In this document: positions 55,418-64,000 of the stretch, piece by piece
Numbering within the stretch: position 1 is the stretch's first letter
Layout: each line of letters opens with the position of its first letter
Source of the DNA: Methylobacterium platani
GTDB taxonomy: Bacteria > Pseudomonadota > Alphaproteobacteria > Rhizobiales > Beijerinckiaceae
Assembly (NCBI RefSeq): GCF_001653715.1
Contig: NZ_LWHQ01000017.1
Location: 44,591-108,590 of the forward strand
Direction: 5' to 3'
DNA: 64,000 bases
Notes under the pieces: generated by a model
Seen by the model: the letters and a program-made list of their open reading frames with translations, nothing else
Databases searched by the model: none
Told to the model about the DNA's origin: nothing
Translations under genes and position numbers: made by a program

Positions 55418-56302
55418 ATGTCGTCCGAGTTCCCGAACCCGCTCACCAAGCATCCCCGTCCGCCCTTCGAGGGCCAGCCGCAGAGCTTTCCCGGCCTGAC
55501 CGGGCGGATGCGCCCCGAGCCCGATCACGGCGAGGCGAGCTACAAGGGCTCGGGCAAGCTGACCGGCCGGGCCGCCCTGATCACCGGGGGCGATTCCGGC
55601 ATCGGCCGGGCGGTCGCCATCGCGTATGCCCGCGAGGGCGCCGACGTCGCGATCTCCTACCTGCCCGCCGAGCAGGGCGACGCCGAGGCCGTCGCGCACT
55701 GGGTCGAGAAGGCCGGGCGCCGGGCGCTGCTGCTGCCGGGCGACCTCAAGGACGCTTCTCACGGCCGCGAGATCGTCGCCCGCACCGTCGAGGCCTTCGG
55801 CCGGCTCGACGTGGTGGTGAACAACGGCGCGTTCCAGCAGCCGAATGAGGACCTCGCGGCCATCGACGACGAGGTCTTCGAGGACCATTTCCGCACCAAC
55901 GTCTTCGGCGCGTTCTACGTCACCAAGGCGGCGATGGCGCATCTGAAGCCCGGCGCCTCGGTGATCTTCACCTCCTCGGTGAATTCGAAGCACCCGATGC
56001 CGTCGCTGCTCGCCTACAGCGCCACGAAGGGCGCGCTGAGCAACCTGGTGCTCAGCCTCGCGCAGCTGCTCGCCGAGAAGGGCGTGCGGGTGAACGGCGT
56101 GCTGCCGGGCCCGATCTGGACCCCGTTCATCCCGTCCGGGATGGAGGAGGAGTCCGTCAGGTCCTTCGGCAGCCAGGTCCCGTTCGGCCGCCCGGGCCAG
56201 CCGGCGGAACTGGCCTCGGCCTACGTCATGCTGGCCTCCGACGAGAGCAGCTACACCTCGGGCGCGCTCGTCACGGTGGCGGGGGCGATGCCGGTGCTCT
56301 GA
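55418..56302 (+). CDS. Short-chain dehydrogenase/reductase (YghA-like)
   Basis: A 294-residue SDR. An N-terminal extension of about 48 residues (PNPLTKHPRPPFEGQPQSFPG...) is typical of the YghA/general-stress-protein-39 group. The NAD site is ITGGDSGIGRA, the NNGA block VVNNGAFQQ, and the catalytic triad VIFTSSVNS with YSATKGA. It reduces or oxidises an unknown carbonyl with NAD(P). CGGAGG precedes ATG 55418. These proteins are often part of the general stress response. Confidence 0.92.
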   Translation: MSSEFPNPLTKHPRPPFEGQPQSFPGLTGRMRPEPDHGEASYKGSGKLTGRAALITGGDSGIGRAVAIAYAREGADVAISYLPAEQGDAEAVAHWVEKAGRRALLLPGDLKDASHGREIVARTVEAFGRLDVVVNNGAFQQPNEDLAAIDDEVFEDHFRTNVFGAFYVTKAAMAHLKPGASVIFTSSVNSKHPMPSLLAYSATKGALSNLVLSLAQLLAEKGVRVNGVLPGPIWTPFIPSGMEEESVRSFGSQVPFGRPGQPAELASAYVMLASDESSYTSGALVTVAGAMPVL

Positions 56303-56393
56303 CGACCGCCCCGGCCCCGCCCCGCCCGTTGACGTGACGCAAGGGAAGGCGCAGTCGGGATCGGGCGGGGCCGGACGCGGGAGGGGCGAGGCG

Positions 56394-56996
56394 GTGCAGC
56401 GACGAGACGAGGACGGCTCCGCCGCCGCGTCCAGCCGGCCGGCCGGCGCGGGCCGCGCCGCCTGGCCGGGTTCGGCACCGGCTGCGGCGAGCGCCGTCGC
56501 GGCGGGGCTGGTGTGCTGGTTCGTCCTGCTGCCGCAGCTCGCCGAGCGAGCGCCGCCGCCGGCGGGAGGCGATGCCGCGCTCCTGGCCGAGGTCGCCCCG
56601 GACGAGCGGTCCGGCGCGCTGGCGACGATGGAGCCCCGCAGCCCGGTGACGGCGAAGGCCCGGCAGGACGCAGGTGCCGGGCAAGAGGAGGGAGCCTGCG
56701 GGGTCCGGCTCGCCTGGATCTCCCTGGCGCGTGCGCCGGGCGAGCCGCCGGGATCGGTGCGCATCCTGTCGGGCGGCTACGCCTCGCCGCTGTTCCCGCT
56801 CACCGAGACGCCGGCGCGGGTGGCGATCCCGTATCCCGCGCCCTACGAGACCGGGCGCGGCAGCCTGACGGTGCTCGAATCCGGCGCCGCCGCCGTCGTC
56901 GCGCTGACGCCGCCCTGGCGGGTCGCGGTCCGGTCCGGCCGCGAGGACCGCGCCGTGACGTGGCACCCGGCGCCGTGCCGGCGGGGCGGCGCGTGA
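56394..56996 (+). CDS. Single-pass membrane protein of unknown function
   Basis: The product has 200 residues. After a polar head it has one hydrophobic helix ([21 protein letters not shown], about residues 33-53), an Ala-rich linker and a C-terminal beta-rich domain with two cysteines ([20 protein letters not shown]). GTG 56394 follows GGAGGGGCGAG and is preferred to GTG 56334. It overlaps the AAA ATPase gene by one base (TGATG), so the two are coupled. No family is recognised. Confidence 0.65.
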   Translation: MQRRDEDGSAAASSRPAGAGRAAWPGSAPAAASAVAAGLVCWFVLLPQLAERAPPPAGGDAALLAEVAPDERSGALATMEPRSPVTAKARQDAGAGQEEGACGVRLAWISLARAPGEPPGSVRILSGGYASPLFPLTETPARVAIPYPAPYETGRGSLTVLESGAAAVVALTPPWRVAVRSGREDRAVTWHPAPCRRGGA

Positions 56997-58096
56997 TGGG
57001 CGCGTGGCTGAGCCGGCAGCTCGGGCCGGCCCCGCTCGCCAGCCTGTGCATGCTGGTGATGACGCTCCTCGGCCTCCTCTCGGCGTTCCGGATCGTGCCG
57101 AGCCTGCCGCCCTGGTCGGGCGCCGCCGCCCTCGGCGGCGCGGTGCTCGTCGCCACCGTCCTCGTGGCGTGGCGGATCCTGCGCCTGTGGCCCCGGGTCG
57201 CCGGGACCCGGCCGGAGGCGTTCCGCGTCGTGCCACCCGGTGCCGGCACCGGGGAGGCCGCGGCGGCGCTCGCCGGCATGATCGGGCTCGACGGCGTCAA
57301 GGCGGAGCTCGGCACCCTGATCCAGCGCCTGAAGGTCGAGGCGGCGCGGCGCGAGGCCGGGCTGCCGATCAGCCCGATCTCCCTGCACATGGTCTTCCTG
57401 GGGCCGCCCGGCGTCGGCAAGACGGTGGTCGCGCGGCTCTACGGAGCGGCCTTGCGCGAACTCGGCGTGCTGGAGCGCGGCCACGTGGTCGAGACCGACC
57501 GCTCGGGCCTCGTCGCCGGCTATGTCGGGCAGACCGCCCTGAAGACCCGCGCGCGGATCGACGAGGCCCTCGACGGCATCCTGTTCATCGACGAGGCCTA
57601 CGCCCTGACCGCGCGGGCGGGGGGAGCGGGCGACGGATTCGGCCAGGAGGCGATCGATACCCTCCTGAAGGAGATGGAGGACCGGCGCGACCGGCTGGTC
57701 GTGATCGTGGCGGGCTACCCGGAGCCGATGCGGGCCTTCCTCGACAGCAATCCCGGCCTGCCGTCCCGCTTCACCAAGACGATCGCGTTCGAGCCCTACG
57801 ACGACGACCAGCTCGTCGCCGTCACCCGCGCGATGGCGCGGGCGGAGGGCCTGCGCCTCGAGGAGGCCTGCGACCCGATCCTGCGCCGGCACTTCGCCGC
57901 CGCACGGGCGCAGCCGGCCTTCGGCAATGCCCGCGCGGCGCGCACGCTGCTGGAGCGCGCCCGCGAGGCGCAGGCCGTGCGCCTCGCGCCGCTCCTGGCG
58001 GAGCGCGGCACCGACCTCACCCTCCTCACTCAGGCCGACCTCGCGGCCGCGACCGGGCACGCCGCACGACAGCCGGACCTGCGACCGACACGATGA
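56996..58096 (+). CDS. CbbX/SpoVK-like AAA+ ATPase with N-terminal membrane helices
   Basis: A 366-residue protein. Two N-terminal hydrophobic helices ([18 protein letters not shown] and a second near residues 42-62) anchor it; soluble CbbX and EccA lack such an anchor. The AAA+ domain starts with [11 protein letters not shown], Walker [15 protein letters not shown], pore-type [15 protein letters not shown], Walker [12 protein letters not shown], sensor IVAGYPEPM and arginine finger [10 protein letters not shown]. This is the CbbX/CfxQ/SpoVK family. It probably remodels a membrane or periplasm-facing complex, with the products of the two coupled flanking genes as likely partners. No Rubisco gene is nearby. 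Confidence 0.85.
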   Translation: MGAWLSRQLGPAPLASLCMLVMTLLGLLSAFRIVPSLPPWSGAAALGGAVLVATVLVAWRILRLWPRVAGTRPEAFRVVPPGAGTGEAAAALAGMIGLDGVKAELGTLIQRLKVEAARREAGLPISPISLHMVFLGPPGVGKTVVARLYGAALRELGVLERGHVVETDRSGLVAGYVGQTALKTRARIDEALDGILFIDEAYALTARAGGAGDGFGQEAIDTLLKEMEDRRDRLVVIVAGYPEPMRAFLDSNPGLPSRFTKTIAFEPYDDDQLVAVTRAMARAEGLRLEEACDPILRRHFAAARAQPAFGNARAARTLLERAREAQAVRLAPLLAERGTDLTLLTQADLAAATGHAARQPDLRPTR

Positions 58097-58890
58097 GCGT
58101 CCTCCGCAAGCTGGCCTTCGTCCATCGGCATCTCTGGCGGCGCGACGCGACGTACCGGGTGGCCTTCGTGATCGGCCCGCCCCCGCTCCTCGGCGCGGCG
58201 GTCGCGGCGGCGGCGTGGTTCGCCGTGCAGGCCCCGGCTTTGCAAGCCCCGCCCTCGCAAGCCCCCTCCTGGGCCGTGCCCCAGGCCTCGCCCCCGCCCG
58301 CGGCGGACGGCCCGGCCCGGGTCGCGGCTCCGGTGGCGGCCCTGCCGGCGGCCCGGCCCGACGGCGGCGTCGAGGGCCACCGCCCGGGCTGGCAGGGCTC
58401 GATCCACGCGATCGCGGTCGCCCCGACCTTCGACGTCGACATCCGGCCGGCCTCGCTGGCGCGGTTTTCCGTCGACCATCCGGGCCTCGACATGGCGGAG
58501 ATCCTGGCGGCGGGCGGCCCGACCGGGCAGGGCCTCTATGTCGGCGTCGGGGACGGGTTGCTCGTGGTGCGGCATGCCGGCACCTACGCCCTGTCGCTGC
58601 GCTACGAGCGCGCCACGAGCCGGCCCGCCTCCTGCCTCGGCCGGATGGTATTCGCCGGCCGGCGCCTGGTCTCGGAGGTGAGCGTCGCGCTCACGGAAGC
58701 CGACCCGCGCAGCTTCGAGCCGGTCCCCTTCGTCCTGCAGCCGGGCCTCTACCCGGTCACGGTGGCGTTCGGCTGCTGGCGCGACGGACGCGCCGTCGAG
58801 GACGGGCGGGCGAGCGTCCTGCTGCGCCGGCCCGGCGAGGCGGCGGCGCAGCCGTTGCGCGCCGACGAGCTCGTGCGTCCGGCGCCCTGA
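58093..58890 (+). CDS. Membrane-anchored protein of unknown function, AAA ATPase partner
   Basis: A 265-residue protein with one helix ([17 protein letters not shown], about residues 32-48), a long Pro/Ala linker and a C-terminal beta-rich domain with two cysteines (RPASCLGRM and AFGCWRDG). The layout mirrors the 56394-56996 product: anchor, linker, external beta domain. ATG 58093 overlaps the ATPase stop (ATGA). Function unknown; the three genes look like one unit. Confidence 0.68.
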   Translation: MSVLRKLAFVHRHLWRRDATYRVAFVIGPPPLLGAAVAAAAWFAVQAPALQAPPSQAPSWAVPQASPPPAADGPARVAAPVAALPAARPDGGVEGHRPGWQGSIHAIAVAPTFDVDIRPASLARFSVDHPGLDMAEILAAGGPTGQGLYVGVGDGLLVVRHAGTYALSLRYERATSRPASCLGRMVFAGRRLVSEVSVALTEADPRSFEPVPFVLQPGLYPVTVAFGCWRDGRAVEDGRASVLLRRPGEAAAQPLRADELVRPAP

Positions 58891-58894
58891 GCGC

Positions 58895-59104
58895 TCAGCG
58901 TCCGCAGGCCGGCGCGCCGTAGCCGGCATAGACCACCCGCACGGTCCGGCAGGCGGGGGCCGGCGCCTCGGCGGCGGCCGGCGTCGCGGCGACGACGGCA
59001 GCCGGCTCGGGCGTCGGAGCGTCGGCGCCGGCCCGCACCACCAGCGGGGTCGCGACCAGGGACAGGAGCGCGGCGGCGGCAAGCAGGGTCAGGCGCTCGG
59101 TCAC
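58895..59104 (-). CDS. Small secreted protein
   Basis: A 69-residue protein with a signal peptide (TERLTLLAAAALLSLVATPLVV, cleavage near VRA-GAD) and a mature part rich in Ala/Pro with two cysteines (PACRTVRVVYAGYGAPACGR). GTG 59104 has GAGGGAGA seven bases upstream. Convergent with the 58093 gene by four bases. Function unknown. Confidence 0.65.
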   Translation of the reverse strand: MTERLTLLAAAALLSLVATPLVVRAGADAPTPEPAAVVAATPAAAEAPAPACRTVRVVYAGYGAPACGR

Positions 59105-59326
59105 GGTCGGTCTCCCTCGATGCTTGGGCGATGAAGTCTTGGGTGACGAGGTCTTGCACCGCATCCGGCGCCGGCCTCGTCTGATCTGTATTGTCAACGA
59201 GCTTGACCGTTCTCGGGTTCCCGCATCCCGGCGGGATCGTGCGGGGGCGCACGCATGCTTGACTCGGGGGCTGCCGGTTCTAAGGCTCCCCGCCACGTGT
59301 AGCGCCCGAGCCGAACCCGCGAGACC

Positions 59327-60283
59327 ATGAACGCCACCGACGCCGACCTCCAGCCGACCCGCTCGTTCCAGGGGCTGATCCTGACGCTCCAGCGGTTCTG
59401 GGCCGCGCAAGGCTGCGTGATCCTCCAGCCCTACGACATGGAGGTGGGTGCCGGCACGTTCCATCCCGCCACCACCCTGCGGGCGCTGGGCCCGAAGCCC
59501 TGGAAGGCGGCCTACGTCCAGCCCTCGCGCCGGCCGAAGGACGGGCGCTACGGCGAGAACCCGAACCGCCTCCAGCACTATTACCAGTTCCAGGTGATCC
59601 TGAAGCCGAACCCGCCGAACCTCCAGGAGCTCTACCTCGATTCGCTGAAGGCCATCGGCGTCGATCTCGCCTTGCACGACATCCGCTTCGTCGAGGACGA
59701 CTGGGAGAGCCCGACGCTCGGCGCCTGGGGCCTCGGCTGGGAATGCTGGTGCGACGGGATGGAGGTGAGCCAGTTCACCTACTTCCAGCAGGTCGCCGGC
59801 TTCGAATGCGCCCCCGTGGCGGGCGAACTGACCTACGGCCTCGAGCGCCTGGCGATGTACGTCCAGGGCGTCGAGAACGTCTACGACCTCAACTTCAACG
59901 GCCGCGACGGCGACGAGAAGGTCACCTACGGCGACGTCTTCCTGCAGGCCGAGCAGGAATATTCGCGCCACAACTTCGAGGCCGCCGACACCGAGATGCT
60001 GTTCCGGCAGTTCCGCGATGCGGAAAGCGCCTGCCGCGCCTACCTCGAGGCCGGCGAGCCGGGGGCGGAGAGCACCGACCCGCGCCACCGCATGGCGCAG
60101 CCGGCCTACGACCAGTGCATCAAGGCCAGCCACGTCTTCAACCTGCTCGACGCGCGCGGGGTGATCTCGGTCACCGAGCGCCAGAGCTACATCCTGCGGG
60201 TGCGCGAATTGGCCAAGGCCTGCGGCGAGGCCTGGCGGCGCACCGATGCGGGCGGGCTCGCGGGCGAATCGCCCGCCGCCTGA
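59327..60283 (+). CDS. glyQ: Glycine--tRNA ligase alpha subunit
   Basis: The 318-residue subunit holds the class II aminoacylation core of the heterotetrameric glycyl-tRNA synthetase. [17 protein letters not shown], the [19 protein letters not shown] motif 2 region and [16 protein letters not shown] are all diagnostic. Length is standard (about 300). glyS follows 84 bases later, in the usual order. ATG 59327. Confidence 0.96.
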   Translation: MNATDADLQPTRSFQGLILTLQRFWAAQGCVILQPYDMEVGAGTFHPATTLRALGPKPWKAAYVQPSRRPKDGRYGENPNRLQHYYQFQVILKPNPPNLQELYLDSLKAIGVDLALHDIRFVEDDWESPTLGAWGLGWECWCDGMEVSQFTYFQQVAGFECAPVAGELTYGLERLAMYVQGVENVYDLNFNGRDGDEKVTYGDVFLQAEQEYSRHNFEAADTEMLFRQFRDAESACRAYLEAGEPGAESTDPRHRMAQPAYDQCIKASHVFNLLDARGVISVTERQSYILRVRELAKACGEAWRRTDAGGLAGESPAA

Positions 60284-60367
60284 CATCCGCGCCGCCCGGC
60301 GCTACACACCCGTCCAATTCCCGTCCCGATTCCGGGCTCTCCTCGGGGAGAGCCTTGAGGCCGCCCG

Positions 60368-62482
60368 ATGCCCGACCTGCTGCTCGAACTCTTCTCCGAG
60401 GAAATCCCCGCCCGCATGCAGCGGCGCGCGGCCGAGGACCTGCGCAAGCTCGTCACCGACGCGCTGGTCGAGCGCGGCTTCCTGTACGAGGGCGCCAAGG
60501 CCTTCGCGACGCCCCGCCGCCTCGCCCTCCACGTCGCCGGCCTGCCGCCCCGCGGCCAGGACGTGCGCGAGGAGCGAAAAGGCCCCCGCGTCGGTGCCCC
60601 CGAGGGCGCGGTGCAGGGCTTTTTGAAGAGCGCCGGCCTCGCCAGCCTCGACGAGGCGACGATCGTCTCCGACCCGAAGAAGGGCGAGTTCTACGTCGCG
60701 GTGATCGAGCGGCCCGGCCGCGAGACGATTCAAGTCCTGGCCGAGATCATCCCGGCGATCGTCAGGAGCTTCCCCTGGCCGAAATCGATGCGCTGGGGCG
60801 CCGCCTCGCGCGAGCCGGGCTCGTTGCGCTGGGTGCGGCCGCTGCACTCGATCGTCGCGAGCTTCGGCCCCGAGACCGAGACGCCCGAGCTGGTGCCCTT
60901 CGCCATCGAGGGCGTCGAGGTCGGGTTCACCACGCGGGGCCACCGCTTCCTGGCGCCGCAGGCGATCGAGGTGCGCCGCTTCGCCGATTACCTGCCGGCC
61001 CTGGAGCGGGCCTTCGTGGTGCTCGACGCGGACCGGCGCAAGGACATCATCCTGCACGATGCCCGCGACCTCGCCTTCGCGCGCGGCCTCGACCTCGTCG
61101 AGGACGAGGGCCTGCTGGAGGAGGTGGCGGGCCTCGTCGAGTGGCCGGTGACCCTGCTGGGCGCCTTCGACGAGCGCTTCCTCGCCATTCCCCCGGAGGT
61201 GATCCGCGCCACCATCCGGGCGAACCAGAAGTGCTTCGTGCTGCGCGGCAGCCCCGGTCCCGACGGGCGCGAGCGGCTGGCCAACGCCTTCATCCTGGTC
61301 TCGAACCTGGTGGCCTCCGACGGCGGCGCCGCGATCGTCGCCGGCAACGAGCGGGTGGTGCGGGCACGCCTCTCCGACGCGGCGTTCTTCTGGGAGACCG
61401 ACCGCAAGGTGCGGCTGGAGGACCGGCTCCCGAAGCTCGAGAGCATCGTGTTCCACGAGAAGCTCGGCACGCAAGGCGCGCGCGTCGAGCGGATCGCCGG
61501 CCTCGCCCGGGCGCTGGCGCCCGTGGTCGGGGCCGATGCGGACCTCGCCGAGCGCGCCGCGCGCCTCGCCAAGGCCGACCTCGTCACCGAGATGGTCGGC
61601 GAGTTCCCGGAACTGCAGGGCCTGATGGGCCGCTACTACGCCGCCGAGCAGGGCGAGGACCCGGCGGTCGCCGCGGCGATCGAGGAGCATTACAAGCCGC
61701 TCGGGCCGAGCGACCGGGTGCCGTCCGAGCCGGTCTCGGTGGCGGTGGCGCTCGCCGACAAGCTCGACACCCTGGTGGGCTTCTGGGCGATCGACGAGAA
61801 GCCGACGGGCAGCAAGGATCCGTACGCGCTCCGCCGCGCGGCGCTCGGCGTCATCCGGCTCGTGCTCGCCAGCGAGGCGCGGATCTCGCTCAAGGCGCAG
61901 ATCGCCGCCGCATCGGCCGGCCACCGCCAGGGCGCGGACGCCTTCGCGGACGACCTCCTCGCCTTCTTCGCCGACCGGCTGAAGGTCTACCTGCGCGACC
62001 AGGGCGCCCGCCACGACCTGATCGACGCCGTCTTCGCGCTTCCGGGCCAGGACGACCTGCTGATGGTGGTGCGCCGGGTCGAGGCGCTCGGCCGCTTCCT
62101 CGACGGCGAGGACGGCCGGAACCTGCTCGCCGGCTCCCGCCGCGCCGCCAACATCCTGCGCATCGAGGAGAAGAAGGACGGCCTCGCCTACGACGCGGCG
62201 CCGGACCGGTCCCTGATGCGCCTGCCCGAGGAATCGGCCCTCGCCGACGCCCTCGACCGCGCCGGCGCCGAGGCGGGCCGGGCGGTGGCGGCGGAGGATT
62301 TCGAGGGCGCGATGCGGGCGCTCTCGACCCTGCGGGCGCCGGTCGACGCCTTCTTCGACAAGGTGACGGTGAACGCCGACGATCCGGCCCTGCGCGCCAA
62401 CCGCCTCGCCCTGCTCAACGGGCTGCGGGCGGCGACCCGGGAGGTGGCGGACTTCTCCCGCATCGGCGGCGAAGGCCGCTGA
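60368..62482 (+). CDS. glyS: Glycine--tRNA ligase beta subunit
   Basis: A 704-residue subunit that binds tRNA-Gly. [18 protein letters not shown] at the start, the [12 protein letters not shown] and [10 protein letters not shown] blocks, the HD-like region ([26 protein letters not shown]) and the C-terminal DALR-type domain are as expected; the mature length matches the family (about 690). It acts with GlyQ. The stop is followed by a 270-base region of little content. Confidence 0.95.
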   Translation: MPDLLLELFSEEIPARMQRRAAEDLRKLVTDALVERGFLYEGAKAFATPRRLALHVAGLPPRGQDVREERKGPRVGAPEGAVQGFLKSAGLASLDEATIVSDPKKGEFYVAVIERPGRETIQVLAEIIPAIVRSFPWPKSMRWGAASREPGSLRWVRPLHSIVASFGPETETPELVPFAIEGVEVGFTTRGHRFLAPQAIEVRRFADYLPALERAFVVLDADRRKDIILHDARDLAFARGLDLVEDEGLLEEVAGLVEWPVTLLGAFDERFLAIPPEVIRATIRANQKCFVLRGSPGPDGRERLANAFILVSNLVASDGGAAIVAGNERVVRARLSDAAFFWETDRKVRLEDRLPKLESIVFHEKLGTQGARVERIAGLARALAPVVGADADLAERAARLAKADLVTEMVGEFPELQGLMGRYYAAEQGEDPAVAAAIEEHYKPLGPSDRVPSEPVSVAVALADKLDTLVGFWAIDEKPTGSKDPYALRRAALGVIRLVLASEARISLKAQIAAASAGHRQGADAFADDLLAFFADRLKVYLRDQGARHDLIDAVFALPGQDDLLMVVRRVEALGRFLDGEDGRNLLAGSRRAANILRIEEKKDGLAYDAAPDRSLMRLPEESALADALDRAGAEAGRAVAAEDFEGAMRALSTLRAPVDAFFDKVTVNADDPALRANRLALLNGLRAATREVADFSRIGGEGR

Positions 62483-62749
62483 CGCTCCTCTCGGCTGAGG
62501 CGTTGCGCGAGCGCCTCAGCACTTCGCCAGGGAACGGTTTAACGACTTTTTCATTGTTTGTGGCCGGCGAGAACCGGTACAAAATGAACCGGTTCGATTC
62601 CCATCAAGAGGGCGATGTTCGGCGCCGGATCTCCGGCGGAAGGGATGGCCTGTGCCGCAGCGCACCGCAGGGTGCCGCGCCCGGGCCGTACCCTGCCGCG
62701 GCGAGACCCGGCAGTCCCGACCGGGCCCGCCAGGCAGGAGGCAGCCACG

Positions 62750-62917
62750 ATGTCGTTCGGCGGTAAGGCCCGACCCAAGGAGCAGGCCGCTCTGCGGATG
62801 CCGGAAGAGTTCGCGCACCCGGCGGAGCACCAGGACGCGGTGCGCGCCCGGATCCGCGCCCATGTGCGGCACATCCTGCTCCAGGCCGGCTCCCGCGCCT
62901 CAATCGAGCGGGATTGA
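62750..62917 (+). CDS. Very small protein of unknown function
   Basis: A 55-residue product (MSFGGKARPKEQAALRMPEE...), polar and helical, with His and Arg in the last third. AGGAGG lies seven bases before ATG 62750, which is the main support. The 3' end overlaps the convergent DUF6894-like gene by 18 bases. It may be a small regulatory or nucleic-acid-binding protein, or not translated. Confidence 0.5.
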   Translation: MSFGGKARPKEQAALRMPEEFAHPAEHQDAVRARIRAHVRHILLQAGSRASIERD

Positions 62918-63118
62918 GCGCATCAGGCGGCCGGCGGCATCGCGGATCTCGAGGTGCCAGCCCGGCCCCAGCACCGGCAGGCTGCCGCCCGCCCGCATCT
63001 CGGCGATGACCGCGCGCGCCTCGGCCTCAGCCTGGTCGGGAGTGTCGGCCTCGACGCCCGTCGGGTCCTCGATCGCACTCGCGGGGCCGACCAGGTTGAA
63101 GAAGTAGCGCTGCGGCAT
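62900..63118 (-). CDS. DUF6894-like small protein
   Basis: The 72-residue protein starts MPQRYFFNLVGPASAIEDPTG and has a conserved-looking A-E-A-E-A-R-A helix and a WHLEIRDAAGR strand. This RYFFN-type start with an acidic residue then GxE is the common pattern of DUF6894 proteins, which occur in many copies in methylobacteria and rhizobia. Function unknown. Confidence 0.72.
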   Translation of the reverse strand: MPQRYFFNLVGPASAIEDPTGVEADTPDQAEAEARAVIAEMRAGGSLPVLGPGWHLEIRDAAGRLMRSIPLD

Positions 63119-63390
63119 GAGGCTGACCACGGTCGGGGAAGGGACGTGCGAGGCTCGCGGCCCGGACGTCGCCGATCGGCCCGCGGCCGATCGGTTGTGA
63201 GCGGTGCGATCCCTGAAGGTTAGCAGCCCGGTTCCGGGCTGGCATGTCAGGGAAAAGGCGAGTTGGTCGCAAGCATGAGCGATTCCGCGCCTGCCGCGTT
63301 CCTCCGAAGGGAGAGGGCGGCCGCCCCCCTGTTCCCGCCGCCCGCCCGCGGGCGGCCGATGGACCACGGCGCGGCGAAGGCAGGCCGACG

Positions 63391-63603
63391 ATGCATCACG
63401 ACGCAACCCGATCCCACCCCGAGAGGCCCCGGGCCTCGCTCCGCGGTGTCCTGCTCACCCTCGCCGGCGTGGTGATCGGCAGCGCCGGCTACTACGCCTC
63501 CTGGCGCTTCCAGACCCCGATCGGCACCCTCGGCGGCATCGCCGGCCTGGCGCTCTGCGTGATCGGCACCAGCCACGGCCACGACGGCGCCCACACCGCC
63601 TGA
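63391..63603 (+). CDS. Small membrane protein
   Basis: A 70-residue protein with two hydrophobic stretches (LRGVLLTLAGVVIGSAGYYA and LGGIAGLALCVIGTS) and a His-rich tail (SHGHDGAHTA). ATG 63391 follows a purine-rich GAAGGCAGG region. Function unknown; similar tiny membrane proteins are frequent in this group. Confidence 0.55.
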   Translation: MHHDATRSHPERPRASLRGVLLTLAGVVIGSAGYYASWRFQTPIGTLGGIAGLALCVIGTSHGHDGAHTA

Positions 63604-63707
63604 TGCCGGGGCGCGGTCCCCTCCTGCGGCAAAAGGCGACCCGGCGCCGGATGATCCTCCCGGGGGCCGGGTGCGTTGGCCGGAGAGATCCGAACAGGAG
63701 ACCCCCG

Positions 63708-63842
63708 ATGAGCGCCAACGCCCCCGAACACCGCATCGGCCACGACGTCGACCGCGTCGACCAGGTCAGCAGCGTCCTGCTGCTCGGCGTCGCCGTCGTC
63801 GGCGCCGCCCTCACCGTCGCGATCAACGCGGTGCTGGTCTAA
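63708..63842 (+). CDS. Very small membrane protein
   Basis: A 44-residue product, MSANAPEHRIGHDVDRVDQ followed by one helix (VSSVLLLGVAVVGAALTVAI). AGGAG lies eight bases before ATG 63708, and the polar head plus single helix is a plausible small membrane protein. Function unknown. Confidence 0.55.
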   Translation: MSANAPEHRIGHDVDRVDQVSSVLLLGVAVVGAALTVAINAVLV

Positions 63843-63887
63843 GCAGATTTCGCCGAAGTGGTTACCGGTTCGGCGCCAAAAATCTGC
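63843..63887. repeat. Hairpin repeat after small membrane protein gene
   Basis: The outer arms GCAGATTT (63843-63850) and AAATCTGC (63880-63887) and inner arms CGCCGAA (63851-63857) and TTCGGCG (63869-63875) give a 15-base stem with a four-base bulge and an 11-base loop. An A-rich sequence follows. It begins immediately after the stop codon, so it may end the transcript, and its form recalls dispersed palindromes common in Hyphomicrobiales. Confidence 0.6.
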
Positions 63888-64000
63888 GACAAAACAAGAA
63901 CCTAAGCGGACGAAGCGTTGGCCTGCCACGGTACACGACACCGCGACCTCGGCCCGACCATAGGGGCGGACGATCCTCGTGAGCCTCCCCCTTTCCCGGA

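Noticed and set aside
62588..62605. GGTTCGATTCC run resembling a tRNA T-arm
   Set aside because: No matching acceptor, D-arm or anticodon arm at the correct distance, and no CCA-side stem; the run is part of a small AACCGGTT repeat.
60246..62766. Alternative plus-strand frame running through glyS
   Set aside because: GlyS in its own frame is full length with family motifs; the other frame is Arg/Gly/Pro-rich shadow translation.
62581..62766. Short plus-strand frame MNRFDSHQEGD... after glyS
   Set aside because: No ribosome site, and the translation quickly becomes Arg/Ala/Pro-rich low complexity.

Overview
The window is a very GC-rich stretch of an alphaproteobacterial chromosome. The mix of genes suggests a Methylobacterium-like member of the Hyphomicrobiales: split glyQ/glyS, DUF6894- and DUF1007-type proteins, the maf-yacG pair, oligopeptide and sugar ABC systems, and dispersed G/C-rich hairpin repeats. 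The genus is inference; no rRNA or tRNA gene was seen to confirm it.

Left part (1-13.5 kb). A partial lytic transglycosylase runs off the left edge. It is followed by a tightly packed plus-strand cluster: inositol-3-phosphate synthase, HD-like protein, methyltransferase, Gfo/Idh/MocA oxidoreductase, YcaO protein, sugar-isomerase-type TIM barrel, GT4 glycosyltransferase, PIG-L deacetylase and a uracil-DNA-glycosylase-like protein (1268-10836). Most junctions are overlapping or nearly so. The logic resembles mycothiol assembly (inositol phosphate, glycosyl transfer, N-deacetylation), but the MshC/MshD partners are absent and a YcaO enzyme is present, so it may be an undescribed small-molecule pathway. 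A UPF0104 membrane protein and a PhoR-like sensor kinase follow.

Middle (13.5-32.5 kb). DUF1007 protein, copper-type P1B ATPase, an orphan branched-chain-type binding protein with an enolase-superfamily enzyme, and a sugar ABC transporter without its ATPase. Then comes a clearly AT-richer island (about 22.9-26.4 kb) with two coupled minus-strand genes: a small HEPN-like protein and a 911-residue protein with two P-loop ATPase domains. It is bracketed by two perfect hairpins and is a candidate transferred conflict or defence module. A complete five-gene oligopeptide ABC operon follows on the minus strand.

Right part (32.5-64 kb). Mostly metabolic core: M20 amidohydrolase, ALDH7-type dehydrogenase, asd, LOG protein, leuB, farnesyl-diphosphate-type synthase, mtgA, argG, maf, yacG, glyQ and glyS. 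Between them lie accessory pieces: an AAA ATPase plus TOPRIM/DUF4276-like pair, a vanillate-demethylase-like oxygenase/reductase with an aromatic-acid MFS carrier and AraC regulator, a GGDEF protein with a degenerate receiver domain, a CbbX-like AAA ATPase flanked by two anchored proteins of unknown function, and several very small proteins near the right edge.

Dispersed hairpin repeats occur at 9.4, 20.8, 30.5, 40.3 and 63.8 kb. Two of them carry the same 36-base internal hairpin at the same relative place.
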